Assembly: GCF_011326725.1 (NCBI RefSeq)
Contig: NZ_JAANCO010000001.1
Location: 1,240,001-1,304,000 of the forward strand
Length of the DNA stretch: 64,000 nt
Direction of reading: 5' to 3'
Origin: Microbacterium excoecariae
GTDB lineage: Bacteria > Actinomycetota > Actinomycetes > Actinomycetales > Microbacteriaceae
In this document: in pieces, positions 52,073 through 60,575 of the stretch
Numbering within the stretch: position 1 is the first letter of the stretch
How the letters are laid out: every line of letters begins with the position of its first letter
The notes under the pieces: generated by a model
Databases searched by the model: none
Told to the model about the DNA's origin: nothing
What the model saw: only the letters and a program-made list of their open reading frames with translations
Position numbers and translations under genes: made by a program

Positions 52073-52875
52073 GGCGTGCGTCCGTGCAGGGCGTCGAGCG
52101 TGGCGTCGTGCAGGCGGCCGTTGGTCGCGAGCGCCGACAGCGTGTCGAGGGAGTCGGAGCCCTCGAAGGAGGTGAACCGGCCGCCCGCCTCGCGGACGAT
52201 GGCGGCGGCCGCGGCGATGTCATACTCCTTGACGTCGAACTCCCCGACGATATCGACGCGCCCCTCGGCCAGGAGCATGTAGGACCAGACGTCGCCGTAT
52301 GCCCGGTCACGCCACACGCGGCCCTGGAGGGTGAGCAGCGCGTCCAGGTGCCCGGCGTCGCGCCACTGGGCGATCGATTGGAAGCTCAGCGACGCCTCGT
52401 CGAGGCGGTCCACGCCGGAGACGGCGATGGTGCGCGGCTCGCCTCCCGCGAGCGTCCACGCGCCCATTCCGCTCGCCGCCCACCAGCGGCGGCCCATCGC
52501 GGGCATGCTGACGACGCCGGCGGACACGACGCCGTCGATCTCGAGGGCGATCATCGTTCCCCACGCGGGCACGCCCCGGAGGTAGTTGGCGGTGCCGTCG
52601 ATCGGATCCACGATCCAGCGGCGGGCGGCGCTCGAGGTTGCGCCGTACTCCTCGCCGAAGATGGCGTCGTCCGGGCGCTCCGCCGCGATGATCTCGCGAA
52701 TCGCACGCTCGGCGGCCAGGTCGGCGGCCGTCACGTGCGAGCGATCGGCCTTCTGGCCGATCTCGAGGTCGGCGCGGTCGAACCGCGCCATGGACTCGGC
52801 GTCGGCCGCGTCCGCCAGCCGCAACGCGAGCGCGAGGTCGTCGGCGAGCGAGGCGGAGGCGGCGGAGGGGCTCAT
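52069..52875 (-). CDS. Inositol monophosphatase family protein (possible HisN)
   Basis: This superfamily dephosphorylates inositol phosphate, histidinol phosphate or PAP with magnesium. The 268-residue protein has the metal-binding motifs in order: DAIFGEEYGAT, WIVDPIDGTANYLRGVPAWGTMIAL (first part), and AYGDVWSYMLLAEGRVDIVGE with YDIAAAAAIVREAGG. The pattern is close to actinobacterial histidinol phosphatase HisN, but inositol phosphatase cannot be excluded. TACCAT lies 6 bases before ATG 52875, so the mRNA is probably leaderless. Confidence 0.88.
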   Translation of the reverse strand: MSPSAASASLADDLALALRLADAADAESMARFDRADLEIGQKADRSHVTAADLAAERAIREIIAAERPDDAIFGEEYGATSSAARRWIVDPIDGTANYLRGVPAWGTMIALEIDGVVSAGVVSMPAMGRRWWAASGMGAWTLAGGEPRTIAVSGVDRLDEASLSFQSIAQWRDAGHLDALLTLQGRVWRDRAYGDVWSYMLLAEGRVDIVGEFDVKEYDIAAAAAIVREAGGRFTSFEGSDSLDTLSALATNGRLHDATLDALHGRTP

Positions 52876-52881
52876 TGCCCC

Positions 52882-52887
52882 ATGGTA
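52882..52887 (-). promoter_or_regulatory. -10 hexamer TACCAT for the inositol-phosphatase-like gene
   Basis: On the minus strand TACCAT ends 6 bases before ATG 52875. Confidence 0.5.
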
Positions 52888-53015
52888 TCGGCGCGGGCGC
52901 GACGATCAGTCCGCACTCAGACACGCCGGGCGTGGGTGTCCGATTGGCGTCCGGCGGGGAAACTCGGTAATGTCATTCCTCGGTTCGGCACGAGTTCTTC
53001 TTTCGTTCGGATCCT

Positions 53016-53091
53016 GCGCCTCTAGCTCAATCGGCAGAGCAACTGACTCTTAATCAGTGGGTTCTCGGTTCAAGTCCGAGGGGGCGCACCA
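53016..53091 (+). tRNA. tRNA-Lys (anticodon CTT)
   Basis: Acceptor arm GCGCCTC pairs with GGGGCGC; D arm TAGCTCAATCGGCAGAGC; anticodon stem ACTGA/TCAGT with loop CTCTTAA giving anticodon CTT; T arm CTCGG-TTCAAGT-CCGAG. CCA is encoded at 53089-53091. It reads the AAG codon, the main Lys codon in this GC-rich genome. Confidence 0.97.
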
Positions 53092-53099
53092 CCTCTCAC

Positions 53100-53133
53100 A
53101 CGCCTCCGGTCCTCTCGGGCCGGAGGCGTTTTC
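53100..53133 (+). terminator. Intrinsic terminator after tRNA-Lys
   Basis: Stem CGCCTCCGG (53101-53109) and CCGGAGGCG (53120-53128) followed by TTTTC. It separates the tRNA from the arabinose regulator gene. Confidence 0.88.
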
Positions 53134-53162
53134 TGTCTGGCGGATCCGCCAGGATGGGTCCC

Positions 53163-54167
53163 ATGGCAAGGACAAACCGGCCGTCGATGGCCGACGTGGC
53201 GGAGCGCGCGGGCGTCTCGCACCAGACCGTGTCGCGGGTGCTGAACGACCACGCGTACGTGCGGGAGGAAACGCGGGCCCGCGTGCTCGACGCGATCGGG
53301 GAGCTCGGCTACCGCCGCAACCAGGCCGCGCGGACGCTCGTCACCACGCGCACCGCCACGATCGGCGTTGTGACGACCTCGACGGCGCACTCGGGGCCGG
53401 CCCAGACGGTGCTCGCGATCGAGGCCGCGGCGCGCGACCGCGGGTACTTCGTCTCCCTGGCCTCCGTGGGCTCCCGGGATCCGCGGGAGGTGTTCGACCA
53501 GCTGCTGAACCAGGGCGTCGACGGCATCGTCGTCGTCGCGCCCCTCGCCGAGGTCGCGGCCGTCGTCGACCGGCACCCGCTCGCCGTGCCCTGCGTCGTG
53601 GTGGCGGCGCGCGGGGAGGGCGCCGCGCTCGACGTGGCGGTCGACCAGCGCCGCGCGGCGCGCGACCTCACGCGTCACCTGCTCGCCGAGGGGCACACCC
53701 GGATCGCGCACCTCGAGGGGCCGCGCGGGTGGTTCGACGCGATCGAGCGGTCGGGCGGGTTCGCCGAGGCGATGGCGGAGGGCGGCGCCGAGCCGCGGAT
53801 CGTGCCGGCCGGGGGATGGGCCGCGGCCGACGGCTATCGCGCGGCCGCTCTGCTCGCGGAGGAAATCGCGGCGGGGGAGGTCACCGCGATCCTCGCGGCG
53901 AACGACCTCCTCGCGATCGGTGCCCTGCGCGCCTGCAGCGAGCGCGGGATCGAGGCGCCGCGGGATGTCGCGGTCGCCGGCTTCGACGACATCGACGGTG
54001 CGGCCTTTCTGCGGCCGTCGCTGACCACGGTGGCCCAGCCCTTCGCCGACCTCGGCGCTGCCGCGGTCGACACGCTAGTAGCCGCGGGCCAGGGCGCGCC
54101 GCCCGCGGGGGCCGTCCGCATCCGTGCCCGGCTCGTCGTGCGGGAGAGCACGACCCGGGTGGGCTGA
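53163..54167 (+). CDS. LacI family transcriptional regulator of the arabinose cluster
   Basis: The 334-residue protein begins with the LacI headpiece (MADVAERAGVSHQTVSRVLN, with ARTLVTTRTATIGVV as hinge) and a periplasmic-binding-protein-like sensor domain from about 60 (GIVVVAPLAE, GHTRIAHLEGP, AILAANDLLAIGAL, VAGFDDIDGAAFLRPSLTTV). It is the first gene of the arabinose cluster and on the same strand; a likely operator lies 27 bases after its stop. By context it senses arabinose or a derivative. ATG 53163 is preferred; an ATG at 53154 adds three residues. Confidence 0.9.
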   Translation: MARTNRPSMADVAERAGVSHQTVSRVLNDHAYVREETRARVLDAIGELGYRRNQAARTLVTTRTATIGVVTTSTAHSGPAQTVLAIEAAARDRGYFVSLASVGSRDPREVFDQLLNQGVDGIVVVAPLAEVAAVVDRHPLAVPCVVVAARGEGAALDVAVDQRRAARDLTRHLLAEGHTRIAHLEGPRGWFDAIERSGGFAEAMAEGGAEPRIVPAGGWAAADGYRAAALLAEEIAAGEVTAILAANDLLAIGALRACSERGIEAPRDVAVAGFDDIDGAAFLRPSLTTVAQPFADLGAAAVDTLVAAGQGAPPAGAVRIRARLVVRESTTRVG

Positions 54168-54193
54168 CTCCCGCGCCGGGGTATCGCATCGCG

Positions 54194-54211
54194 TATGTGA
54201 GCGCTAACATA
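54194..54211 (+). promoter_or_regulatory. LacI-type operator before the kinase gene
   Basis: TATGTGAGCGCTAACATA is an 18-base inverted repeat with 16 of 18 positions symmetrical and the central CG typical of LacI-family operators. It lies 46 bases before the FGGY kinase ATG, in the right place to block its promoter. Confidence 0.7.
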
Positions 54212-54256
54212 GGCACGCACCGCGACAGCGGCGACGACGCCGACGAGAGGACGACG

Positions 54257-55885
54257 ATGACGACGCCACACCCCGACGCCGCAATCCGGGAGGGATCCGC
54301 GAGCCTCGGTATCGAGCTCGGCTCCACGCGGATCAAGGCGTGCCTCACGACGCCAGACGGGCGCGTGATCGCGACCGGATCCCACGCCTGGGAGAACCAG
54401 TTCGTGGACGGCCACTGGACCTACGCGCTGGAGGACGTGCGCGCGGGCGTGCGCGCCGCCTACGCCGATCTCGTGTCGCGCATCGAGGCCGACGGCGGGT
54501 CGCGCCCGGGAGAGCTCGCTGCGATCGGCGTGTCCGCGATGATGCACGGATACCTCGCCTTCGACGCCGCGGGCGACCTGCTCGTGCCGTTCCGGACCTG
54601 GCGCGACGTGACGACGGGGCCGGCGGCGGCCGAGCTCTCGGACGAGCTCGACATCACCATCCCGCTGCGCTGGTCCGTCGCCCACCTCGCGCAGGCCGTG
54701 CGCGACGGCGAAGAGCACGTCGCCCGCGTGGCGCACGTCACGACGCTCGCGGGCTACGTCCACGAGCTCCTGACGGGCGTGCGCGCGCTCGGGATCGGGG
54801 ACGCGTCGGGGATGTTCCCGATCGACTCGGCGACCGGCACCTACGACGCCGACCGGCTTCGGCGCGCGGACGCGGTCCTCGCGCGCCGGGGCGCGGGCCA
54901 CCTGAGCCTGACCGACATCCTGCCCGAGGTGCGGCGCGCGGGCGAGGACGCGGGCCGCCTCACCGAGGCGGGCGCGCGTCTGCTCGATCCGACGGGTTCG
55001 CTCGCCCCCGGCGCCCTCGCCGCGCCGCCCGAGGGGGACGCGGGCACGGGGATGGTCGCCACGAACGCCGTCACGCCCCGGTCGGGCAACGTCAGCGCGG
55101 GCACGAGCATCTTCGGCATGGTCGTGCTCGAGCGCCCGCTCGCGCGGCGACACGACGACATCGACCTGGTGACGACGCCCGCGGGGGACGCCGTCGCGAT
55201 GGTGCACTGCAACAACGGCGCCAGCGAGACGGGCGCCTGGGTGGGCGTGCTGCGGGAGTTCGCCGCGGCGATCGGTCACCCGGTCGCGGAGGACGAGGCA
55301 TTCGCCGCGTTTCTCGCCGGCGCCCTCGAGCCGGACGCGGACGCGGGGGTGCTCGCGTACAACCACCTCTCGGGCGAGCCCGTGGCGGGCCTGTCGGAGG
55401 GGCGCCCCATCGTCGTGCGGACCCCCGGATCCGCCCTCACGCTCGCGGGGTTGGCGCGCGCGCAGGTGCGCGGATCCTTCGCCACCCTCGCGCTCGGGAT
55501 GCGCGCGCTCCACGAGGAGGGCGTGACGATCGACGAGATGCGCGCGCACGGCGGGATCTTCCGCACGGCCGGCGTCGCCCAGCGGCTCCTGGCCGCGGCG
55601 CTCGGGTCCGACGTTGTCGTCGGAGACCAGGCGAGCGAGGGTGGGGCGTGGGGCATGGCCGTCCTCGCCGCCTATCGCGCCGCCGTGGTGGGCGGGGAGA
55701 GCGCGCCGCTGGCGGACTGGATCGCGCGCACCGCCTTCGCCGACGAAACCGTGGCGCGCGTCACGCCGTCCGGCGACGATATCCGCGACCACGACGCGTA
55801 CCTGGCGACGTGGGAGGCGGGCCTCGAGATCGAGCGGGCCGCCGTCACGGCGCTCCCCGTCACAGCAGAAGGAGACCAGGCATGA
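54257..55885 (+). CDS. araB: FGGY family carbohydrate kinase, probable L-ribulokinase
   Basis: FGGY kinases phosphorylate pentoses and related sugars. The 542-residue protein has the N-terminal ATPase motif ELGSTRIKACLTTPDGRVIA, MHGYLAFD, TWRDVTT, GNVSAGTSIFGMVV and the second ATPase block with GGIFRTAGVAQRLLAAALG and ASEGGAWGMAVLAAYRA. Its position directly before araD and araA, which act on the substrate and product of L-ribulokinase, points to that role, although the sequence type resembles xylulokinase. It overlaps araD by ATGA. Confidence 0.85.
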   Translation: MTTPHPDAAIREGSASLGIELGSTRIKACLTTPDGRVIATGSHAWENQFVDGHWTYALEDVRAGVRAAYADLVSRIEADGGSRPGELAAIGVSAMMHGYLAFDAAGDLLVPFRTWRDVTTGPAAAELSDELDITIPLRWSVAHLAQAVRDGEEHVARVAHVTTLAGYVHELLTGVRALGIGDASGMFPIDSATGTYDADRLRRADAVLARRGAGHLSLTDILPEVRRAGEDAGRLTEAGARLLDPTGSLAPGALAAPPEGDAGTGMVATNAVTPRSGNVSAGTSIFGMVVLERPLARRHDDIDLVTTPAGDAVAMVHCNNGASETGAWVGVLREFAAAIGHPVAEDEAFAAFLAGALEPDADAGVLAYNHLSGEPVAGLSEGRPIVVRTPGSALTLAGLARAQVRGSFATLALGMRALHEEGVTIDEMRAHGGIFRTAGVAQRLLAAALGSDVVVGDQASEGGAWGMAVLAAYRAAVVGGESAPLADWIARTAFADETVARVTPSGDDIRDHDAYLATWEAGLEIERAAVTALPVTAEGDQA

Positions 55886-56574
55886 CCGCAATTCCCGCCG
55901 AGATGGCCGGCGCCGTCCAGGCCGCGCGCGAGCGCGTCGCAGCGCTGCACGCCGAGCTTCCCCGATGGGAGCTCGTCGCGTGGACGGCCGGCAACGTGTC
56001 CGAGCGCGTTCCCGGGGTGGCCGGGCACGACGATCTGCTCGTCATCAAGCCCTCGGGGGTGTCCTACGACGACCTCTCGCCGGCCGCGATGGTCGTGTGC
56101 GATCTCGACGGCACGCTCGTTGAGGGCGACCGCAGTCCGTCCTCCGACACGGCCGCGCACGCATACGTCTACCGCCATATGCCCGAGGTGGGCGGGGTCG
56201 TGCACACCCATTCGACCTACGCCACCGCGTGGGCGGCCCGCGGCGAGGAGATCCCGTGCGTCTTGACGATGATGGGGGACGAGTTCGGCGGGCCGATCCC
56301 CGTCGGCCCGTTCGCGATCATCGGCGACGACTCGATCGGTCGCGGCATCGTGGAGACGCTGCGCGGGCACCGTAGCCCCGCCGTGCTCATGCAGAACCAC
56401 GGCCCCTTCACGATCGGGCGCGACGCGCGCTCCGCTGTCAAGGCCGCCGTCCTCCTCGAGGAGGTCGCGCGCACGGTGCACATCTCGCGCCAGCTCGGCG
56501 CGCCGCTCCCGATCCCCACAGAGCTGGTCGACCGGCTCTACGACCGCTACCAGAACGTGTACGGCCAGCGCTGA
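55882..56574 (+). CDS. araD: L-ribulose-5-phosphate 4-epimerase
   Basis: AraD converts L-ribulose 5-phosphate to D-xylulose 5-phosphate with zinc. The 230-residue protein has the class II aldolase-like fold: [22 protein letters not shown], the [25 protein letters not shown] zinc block (quoted in part, [10 protein letters not shown]), and QNHGPFTIG with the third His. Length matches the family. AGGAGACC precedes ATG 55882, which overlaps the kinase stop. Confidence 0.95.
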   Translation: MTAIPAEMAGAVQAARERVAALHAELPRWELVAWTAGNVSERVPGVAGHDDLLVIKPSGVSYDDLSPAAMVVCDLDGTLVEGDRSPSSDTAAHAYVYRHMPEVGGVVHTHSTYATAWAARGEEIPCVLTMMGDEFGGPIPVGPFAIIGDDSIGRGIVETLRGHRSPAVLMQNHGPFTIGRDARSAVKAAVLLEEVARTVHISRQLGAPLPIPTELVDRLYDRYQNVYGQR

Positions 56575-56603
56575 CGCGGCCCGCGAAGAGAACAGGAATC
56601 GTC

Positions 56604-58109
56604 ATGACCAAGCCCTACCAGGACAAGCAGATCTGGTTCCTCACGGGGAGCCAGGGGCTCTACGGCGAGGAGACCCTCGCGCAGGTCGCCGAGCAGTCGC
56701 GTGAGGTCGCGCGCGAGCTCGACGCCAGCGAGAGCGTGCCCGCACCGATCGTGTGGCGCCCCGTGCTGACGGATCCCGCCGCGATCCGCCGCGCGATGCT
56801 CGAGGCCAACGCCGACGACGACGTCATCGGCGTGGTCGTGTGGATGCACACCTTCAGCCCGGCGAAGATGTGGATCGCGGGCCTCGAGGCGCTCTCCAAG
56901 CCGCTGTTGCACCTGCACACGCAGGCGAACGTGGCGCTCCCGTGGGACTCGATCGACTTTGACTTCATGAACCTGAACCAGGCCGCGCACGGCGACCGCG
57001 AGTTCGGCTACATCCAGAGCCGTCTCGGCCTGGCCCGAAAGACTGTCGTGGGTCACGTCAGCGACGCGCGCGTTGCGGGCGAGGTGGGCACGTGGATCCG
57101 CGCCGCCGCAGGCCTCGCGGAGGCCCGCAGTCTGAAGGTCGTCCGCTTCGGCGACAACATGCGCTACGTCGCGGTCACCGAGGGGGACAAGACCGAGGCC
57201 GAAATCGCGCTCGGGGTGCAGGTCAACACGTGGGGCGTGAACGAGCTGGTCGAGCGCGTCGAGGCCGCCACCGCGGCTGAGGTCGACGCGCTCGTGGCGG
57301 AGTACGAGCGGCTCTACGACGTGGCCGACGAGCTGCGCGCGGGCGGCGAGCGGCACGCCTCGCTGCGCGACGCGGCCGCGATCGAGATCGGGCTGCGCGC
57401 GTTCCTCGTCGAGGGGGGCTTCCGTGCCTTCACCGACAACTTCGAGGACCTCGGCGGCCTGAAGCAGCTCCCGGGCATTGCCGTGCAGCGCCTGATGGCC
57501 GAGGGCTACGGCTTCGGGGGTGAGGGGGACTGGAAGACCGCCGTGCTCGTGCGCATCGCGAACGTGATGGGCCGCGGCCTCCCCGGCGGCGCGAGCCTCA
57601 TGGAGGACTACACGTACGACCTCACGCCGGGCCACGAGCGGATCCTCGGAGCGCACATGCTCGAGGTGTCGCCGTCGCTCACCTCGGGCCGCGTGCGGGC
57701 GGAGATCCACCCACTCGGGATCGGCGGCAAGGAGGATCCGGTTCGCCTCGTGTTCACGGCGGATCCGGGCCCCGCCCTCGTCGTCGCGATGAGCGACATG
57801 CGCACGCGCTTCCGGCTGACGGCCAACGTCGTCGAGAACGTCGAGGCACCGGACCTGCCGAAGCTGCCCGTGGGGCGCGCCGTGTGGCGGCCTGAGCCCG
57901 ACCTCCCCACGAGCGCGGCGTGCTGGATGACGGCGGGCGCGGCGCACCACACGGTCATGACGACCGCCGTGGGGATCGACTGCTTCCGCGATTTCGCCGA
58001 GATGGCGGGTATCGAGCTGCTCGAGATCGATGAGTCGACGACCGTGAATGAGTTCCGCAACGCGATGCGCTGGAACCAGGTCTACCACCACATCAACCAG
58101 GGCGTCTAA
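56604..58109 (+). CDS. araA: L-arabinose isomerase
   Basis: AraA isomerises L-arabinose to L-ribulose with a divalent metal. The 501-residue protein shows the metal ligands by family pattern: Glu in [19 protein letters not shown], Glu in LMEDYTYDL, His in GAHMLEVSP and His in [11 protein letters not shown]. It starts [20 protein letters not shown], a family landmark. AGAACAGGAAT precedes ATG 56604. It ends the first half of the arabinose cluster; a regulated promoter for the transport genes follows. Confidence 0.97.
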   Translation: MTKPYQDKQIWFLTGSQGLYGEETLAQVAEQSREVARELDASESVPAPIVWRPVLTDPAAIRRAMLEANADDDVIGVVVWMHTFSPAKMWIAGLEALSKPLLHLHTQANVALPWDSIDFDFMNLNQAAHGDREFGYIQSRLGLARKTVVGHVSDARVAGEVGTWIRAAAGLAEARSLKVVRFGDNMRYVAVTEGDKTEAEIALGVQVNTWGVNELVERVEAATAAEVDALVAEYERLYDVADELRAGGERHASLRDAAAIEIGLRAFLVEGGFRAFTDNFEDLGGLKQLPGIAVQRLMAEGYGFGGEGDWKTAVLVRIANVMGRGLPGGASLMEDYTYDLTPGHERILGAHMLEVSPSLTSGRVRAEIHPLGIGGKEDPVRLVFTADPGPALVVAMSDMRTRFRLTANVVENVEAPDLPKLPVGRAVWRPEPDLPTSAACWMTAGAAHHTVMTTAVGIDCFRDFAEMAGIELLEIDESTTVNEFRNAMRWNQVYHHINQGV

Positions 58110-58160
58110 GCCCCGTATTCGCGCCGCGCCCGGCCGCTTGCCACCCCGCACACATCGGGG

Positions 58161-58222
58161 TTGACACGCGACCGGGCGCGGCGCCACACTATCTTTACAA
58201 CGTTTACCTACAACGTTGTAAA
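58161..58222 (+). promoter_or_regulatory. Promoter and LacI-type operators before the sugar-binding protein
   Basis: TTGACA at 58161-58166 is a perfect -35; a -10 cannot be fixed firmly (CACACT at 58185-58190 has 18-base spacing). Overlapping the start region are two operator-like sites: TTTACAACGTTTAC at 58194-58207 and the palindrome TACAACGTTGTA at 58209-58220. The core AACGTT differs from the AGCGCT core of the site at 54194. Confidence 0.65.
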
Positions 58223-58265
58223 TTTGCGAGAGACATCGGAGTCTCTTCCCCGAGAGGACACAGCA

Positions 58266-59600
58266 ATGAAGCAGAAAATCCTCGCCGCCGGCGGCACGGT
58301 GGCCGTCGCCGCGGCAGCGTTGACGGGCTGCTCGGGCGGCGCCGCCGAGGCGACGTGCACGAATGACATCGTCAACGAGGACGCCACCCAGGTCAGCGTC
58401 TGGGCCTGGTATCCGGCGTTCGAAGAGGTCGTCGACCTGTTCAACTCGTCGCACGATGACGTCCAGATCTGCTGGACGAACGCCGGCCAGGGCAACGACG
58501 AGTACACGAAGTTCTCCACCGCGATCGAGGCCGGCAGCGGCGCCCCCGACGTCATCATGCTCGAGTCGGAGGTGCTGTCGAGCTTCTCCATCCGCGACGC
58601 GCTCGTCGACCTCAGCGAATACGGCGCGGCCGACGTCGAGGGCGACTACACCGAGGGCGCCTGGCGCGACGTGTCGAGCGGCGACGCGGTCTACGCGATC
58701 CCCGTCGACGGCGGTCCCATGGGCATGCTCTACCGCCAGGACATCCTCGACGAGTACGGCATCGCGGCCCCGACCACGTGGGAGGAGTTCGCCGCGGCGG
58801 CCGAGACGCTGAAGGAGAACGGCGCGCCGGGCGTGCTCGCGAACTTCCCGCCGAACGGCCGCGCCTACACGCAGGCCCTGTTCGCGCAGGCCGGCAGCAC
58901 CCCGTTCACCTACGACAGTGGCAACCCGCTCGAGATCGGCATCGACGTCGCCGACGACGCGTCCAAGGACGTGCTCGCCTACTGGCAGGACCTCGCCGAG
59001 CGCGATTTGATCGCGGTCGACGAGGCCTTCACCGCCGACTACAACACGAAGCTCGTCGACGGCTCCTACGCGATCTACGTCGCCGCGGCTTGGGGGCCGG
59101 GGTACCTGCAGGGGCTCGAGGGCAGCGACGAGGGCGCCGTGTGGCGCGCTGCCCCCGTCCCGCAGTGGGACGCGGCGAACCCCGTCCAGATCAACTGGGG
59201 CGGATCCGCCTTCGCCGTCACGAGCCAGGCCGACGACCCCGAGGCCGCGGCGCTCGTGGCGAAGGAGATCTTCGGCACCGAGGAGGCCTGGAAGATCGGC
59301 ATCGAGGAGGCCGCGCTGTTCCCGCTGTGGCGCCCGATCCTCGAGTCCGACTACTTCCGCGACCTCGAGTACCCGTTCTTCGACGGCCAGCAGATCAACG
59401 CCGACGTCTTCCTCGACGCGGCGGCCGGCTACGGCGGCTTCACCTTCAGCCCGTTCCAGAACTATGCATATGACCAGCTGCAGGAGGAAGTGACGGCCGT
59501 GGTCGTGGACGGCGAGAAGGACGCGGGCGCCGCGCTCGACGACCTCCAGGCGACCCTCGAGGCGTACGCGACCGAGCAGGGCTTCGAGCTCCTCGACTGA
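58266..59600 (+). CDS. ABC transporter sugar-binding lipoprotein
   Basis: The 444-residue protein is a solute-binding protein of the carbohydrate uptake type 1 (MalE-like) family: a lipoprotein signal peptide with lipobox LTGC (Cys near residue 21), then VSVWAWYPAFEEVVDLFNSSH, DVIMLESEVLSSF, IPVDGGPMGMLYRQDIL and TTWEEFAAAAETL. It should bind arabinose or arabino-oligosaccharides outside the cell and deliver them to the two permeases downstream. GAGAGGAC precedes ATG 58266. The operators ahead of it imply sugar induction. Confidence 0.9.
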   Translation: MKQKILAAGGTVAVAAAALTGCSGGAAEATCTNDIVNEDATQVSVWAWYPAFEEVVDLFNSSHDDVQICWTNAGQGNDEYTKFSTAIEAGSGAPDVIMLESEVLSSFSIRDALVDLSEYGAADVEGDYTEGAWRDVSSGDAVYAIPVDGGPMGMLYRQDILDEYGIAAPTTWEEFAAAAETLKENGAPGVLANFPPNGRAYTQALFAQAGSTPFTYDSGNPLEIGIDVADDASKDVLAYWQDLAERDLIAVDEAFTADYNTKLVDGSYAIYVAAAWGPGYLQGLEGSDEGAVWRAAPVPQWDAANPVQINWGGSAFAVTSQADDPEAAALVAKEIFGTEEAWKIGIEEAALFPLWRPILESDYFRDLEYPFFDGQQINADVFLDAAAGYGGFTFSPFQNYAYDQLQEEVTAVVVDGEKDAGAALDDLQATLEAYATEQGFELLD

Positions 59601-59605
59601 CTGCA

Positions 59606-59634
59606 CGGCGGGCGGGGTGCGCCCCCGCCCGCCG
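59606..59634 (+). other. Intercistronic hairpin between binding-protein and permease genes
   Basis: A 12-base GC stem (59606-59617 and 59623-59634) with loop TGCGC and no T tract lies right after the binding-protein stop. Such hairpins often stabilise or uncouple the upstream message so that binding protein is made in excess of permeases. Confidence 0.6.
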
Positions 59635-59654
59635 CCGCGTCCGAAAGGCACACC

Positions 59655-60575
59655 ATGACCACCACCGCTCCGGCGCCCGTGCGCGCCCGGCGACGCCGAG
59701 GCGTCGGCAGGCGCCAACACGTCGGCTGGCTCTTCGTCGCCCCGTTCCTCGTCGTCTTCGCCGCGTTCCTCGTCTTCCCGCTGATCTACGCCTTCGGCAT
59801 GAGCCTGTTCAGCTCGACGCTCGCCGGCGGCACCCAGTTCGTCGGGGCCGGCAACTACGTGAAGGCGTTCACGGATCCGCTCTTTCTCGGCGGCGTGGGA
59901 CGCGTCGTCCTGTACGCCGTCGTGATGATCCCGACGCAGCTCGGCATCGCGCTCGTCGCGGCCCTGCTGCTCGACTCGCTCGCCTCGCGCCTCGCGCAGG
60001 CGTCGCGCCTGCTGATCTTCGCGCCGTACGCGATCCCCGTCGTCATCGGTTCGCTGATGTGGAGCTTCCTGTACAGCCCGCGCTTCGGGCCGGGCGCGAC
60101 GATCTTCGGCGTCTTCGGGCTCGACGCGCCGGACTTCCTGTCGTCGTCGAGCATCTTCTTCAGCCTCGTCAACGTCGTCACGTGGCAGTGGGCGGGCTAC
60201 TACATGATCATCATCTACGCGGCCCTGCGGTCGGTGGATCCGTCGCTCTACGAGGCCGCGCGCATTGACGGAGCAAACGGGTTCCAGATCGCGACGCGCA
60301 TCAAGATCCCGATCATCTCGTCTTCCATGGTCATGGTGATCACCTTCGCCCTGATCGGCACGATGCAGTTCTTCACCGAGCCGACGGTGCTGCGATCCGT
60401 CGCGTCGGGGGCCCTGCCCGCCGACTACACGCCGAACATGTACGCGTTCGCGCTGGCGTTCAGCTACAGCCAGTTCAACTACGCCTCGACGATCGCCTTC
60501 GCCCTCGCGTTCGTGGTCTTCCTCGGGTCGTTCGCCTTCCTCTTCCTCACCCGCAAGCAGAACGGACTCCGGTGA
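59655..60575 (+). CDS. ABC sugar transporter permease (MalF/UgpA type)
   Basis: The 306-residue membrane protein has six predicted helices and the cytoplasmic EAA loop YEAARIDGANGFQIATRIKIPI that contacts the ATPase. An Arg-rich N-terminus precedes the first helix. It pairs with the next permease; the stop overlaps that gene's start. CGAAAGG before ATG 59655 is the ribosome binding site. Confidence 0.92.
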   Translation: MTTTAPAPVRARRRRGVGRRQHVGWLFVAPFLVVFAAFLVFPLIYAFGMSLFSSTLAGGTQFVGAGNYVKAFTDPLFLGGVGRVVLYAVVMIPTQLGIALVAALLLDSLASRLAQASRLLIFAPYAIPVVIGSLMWSFLYSPRFGPGATIFGVFGLDAPDFLSSSSIFFSLVNVVTWQWAGYYMIIIYAALRSVDPSLYEAARIDGANGFQIATRIKIPIISSSMVMVITFALIGTMQFFTEPTVLRSVASGALPADYTPNMYAFALAFSYSQFNYASTIAFALAFVVFLGSFAFLFLTRKQNGLR

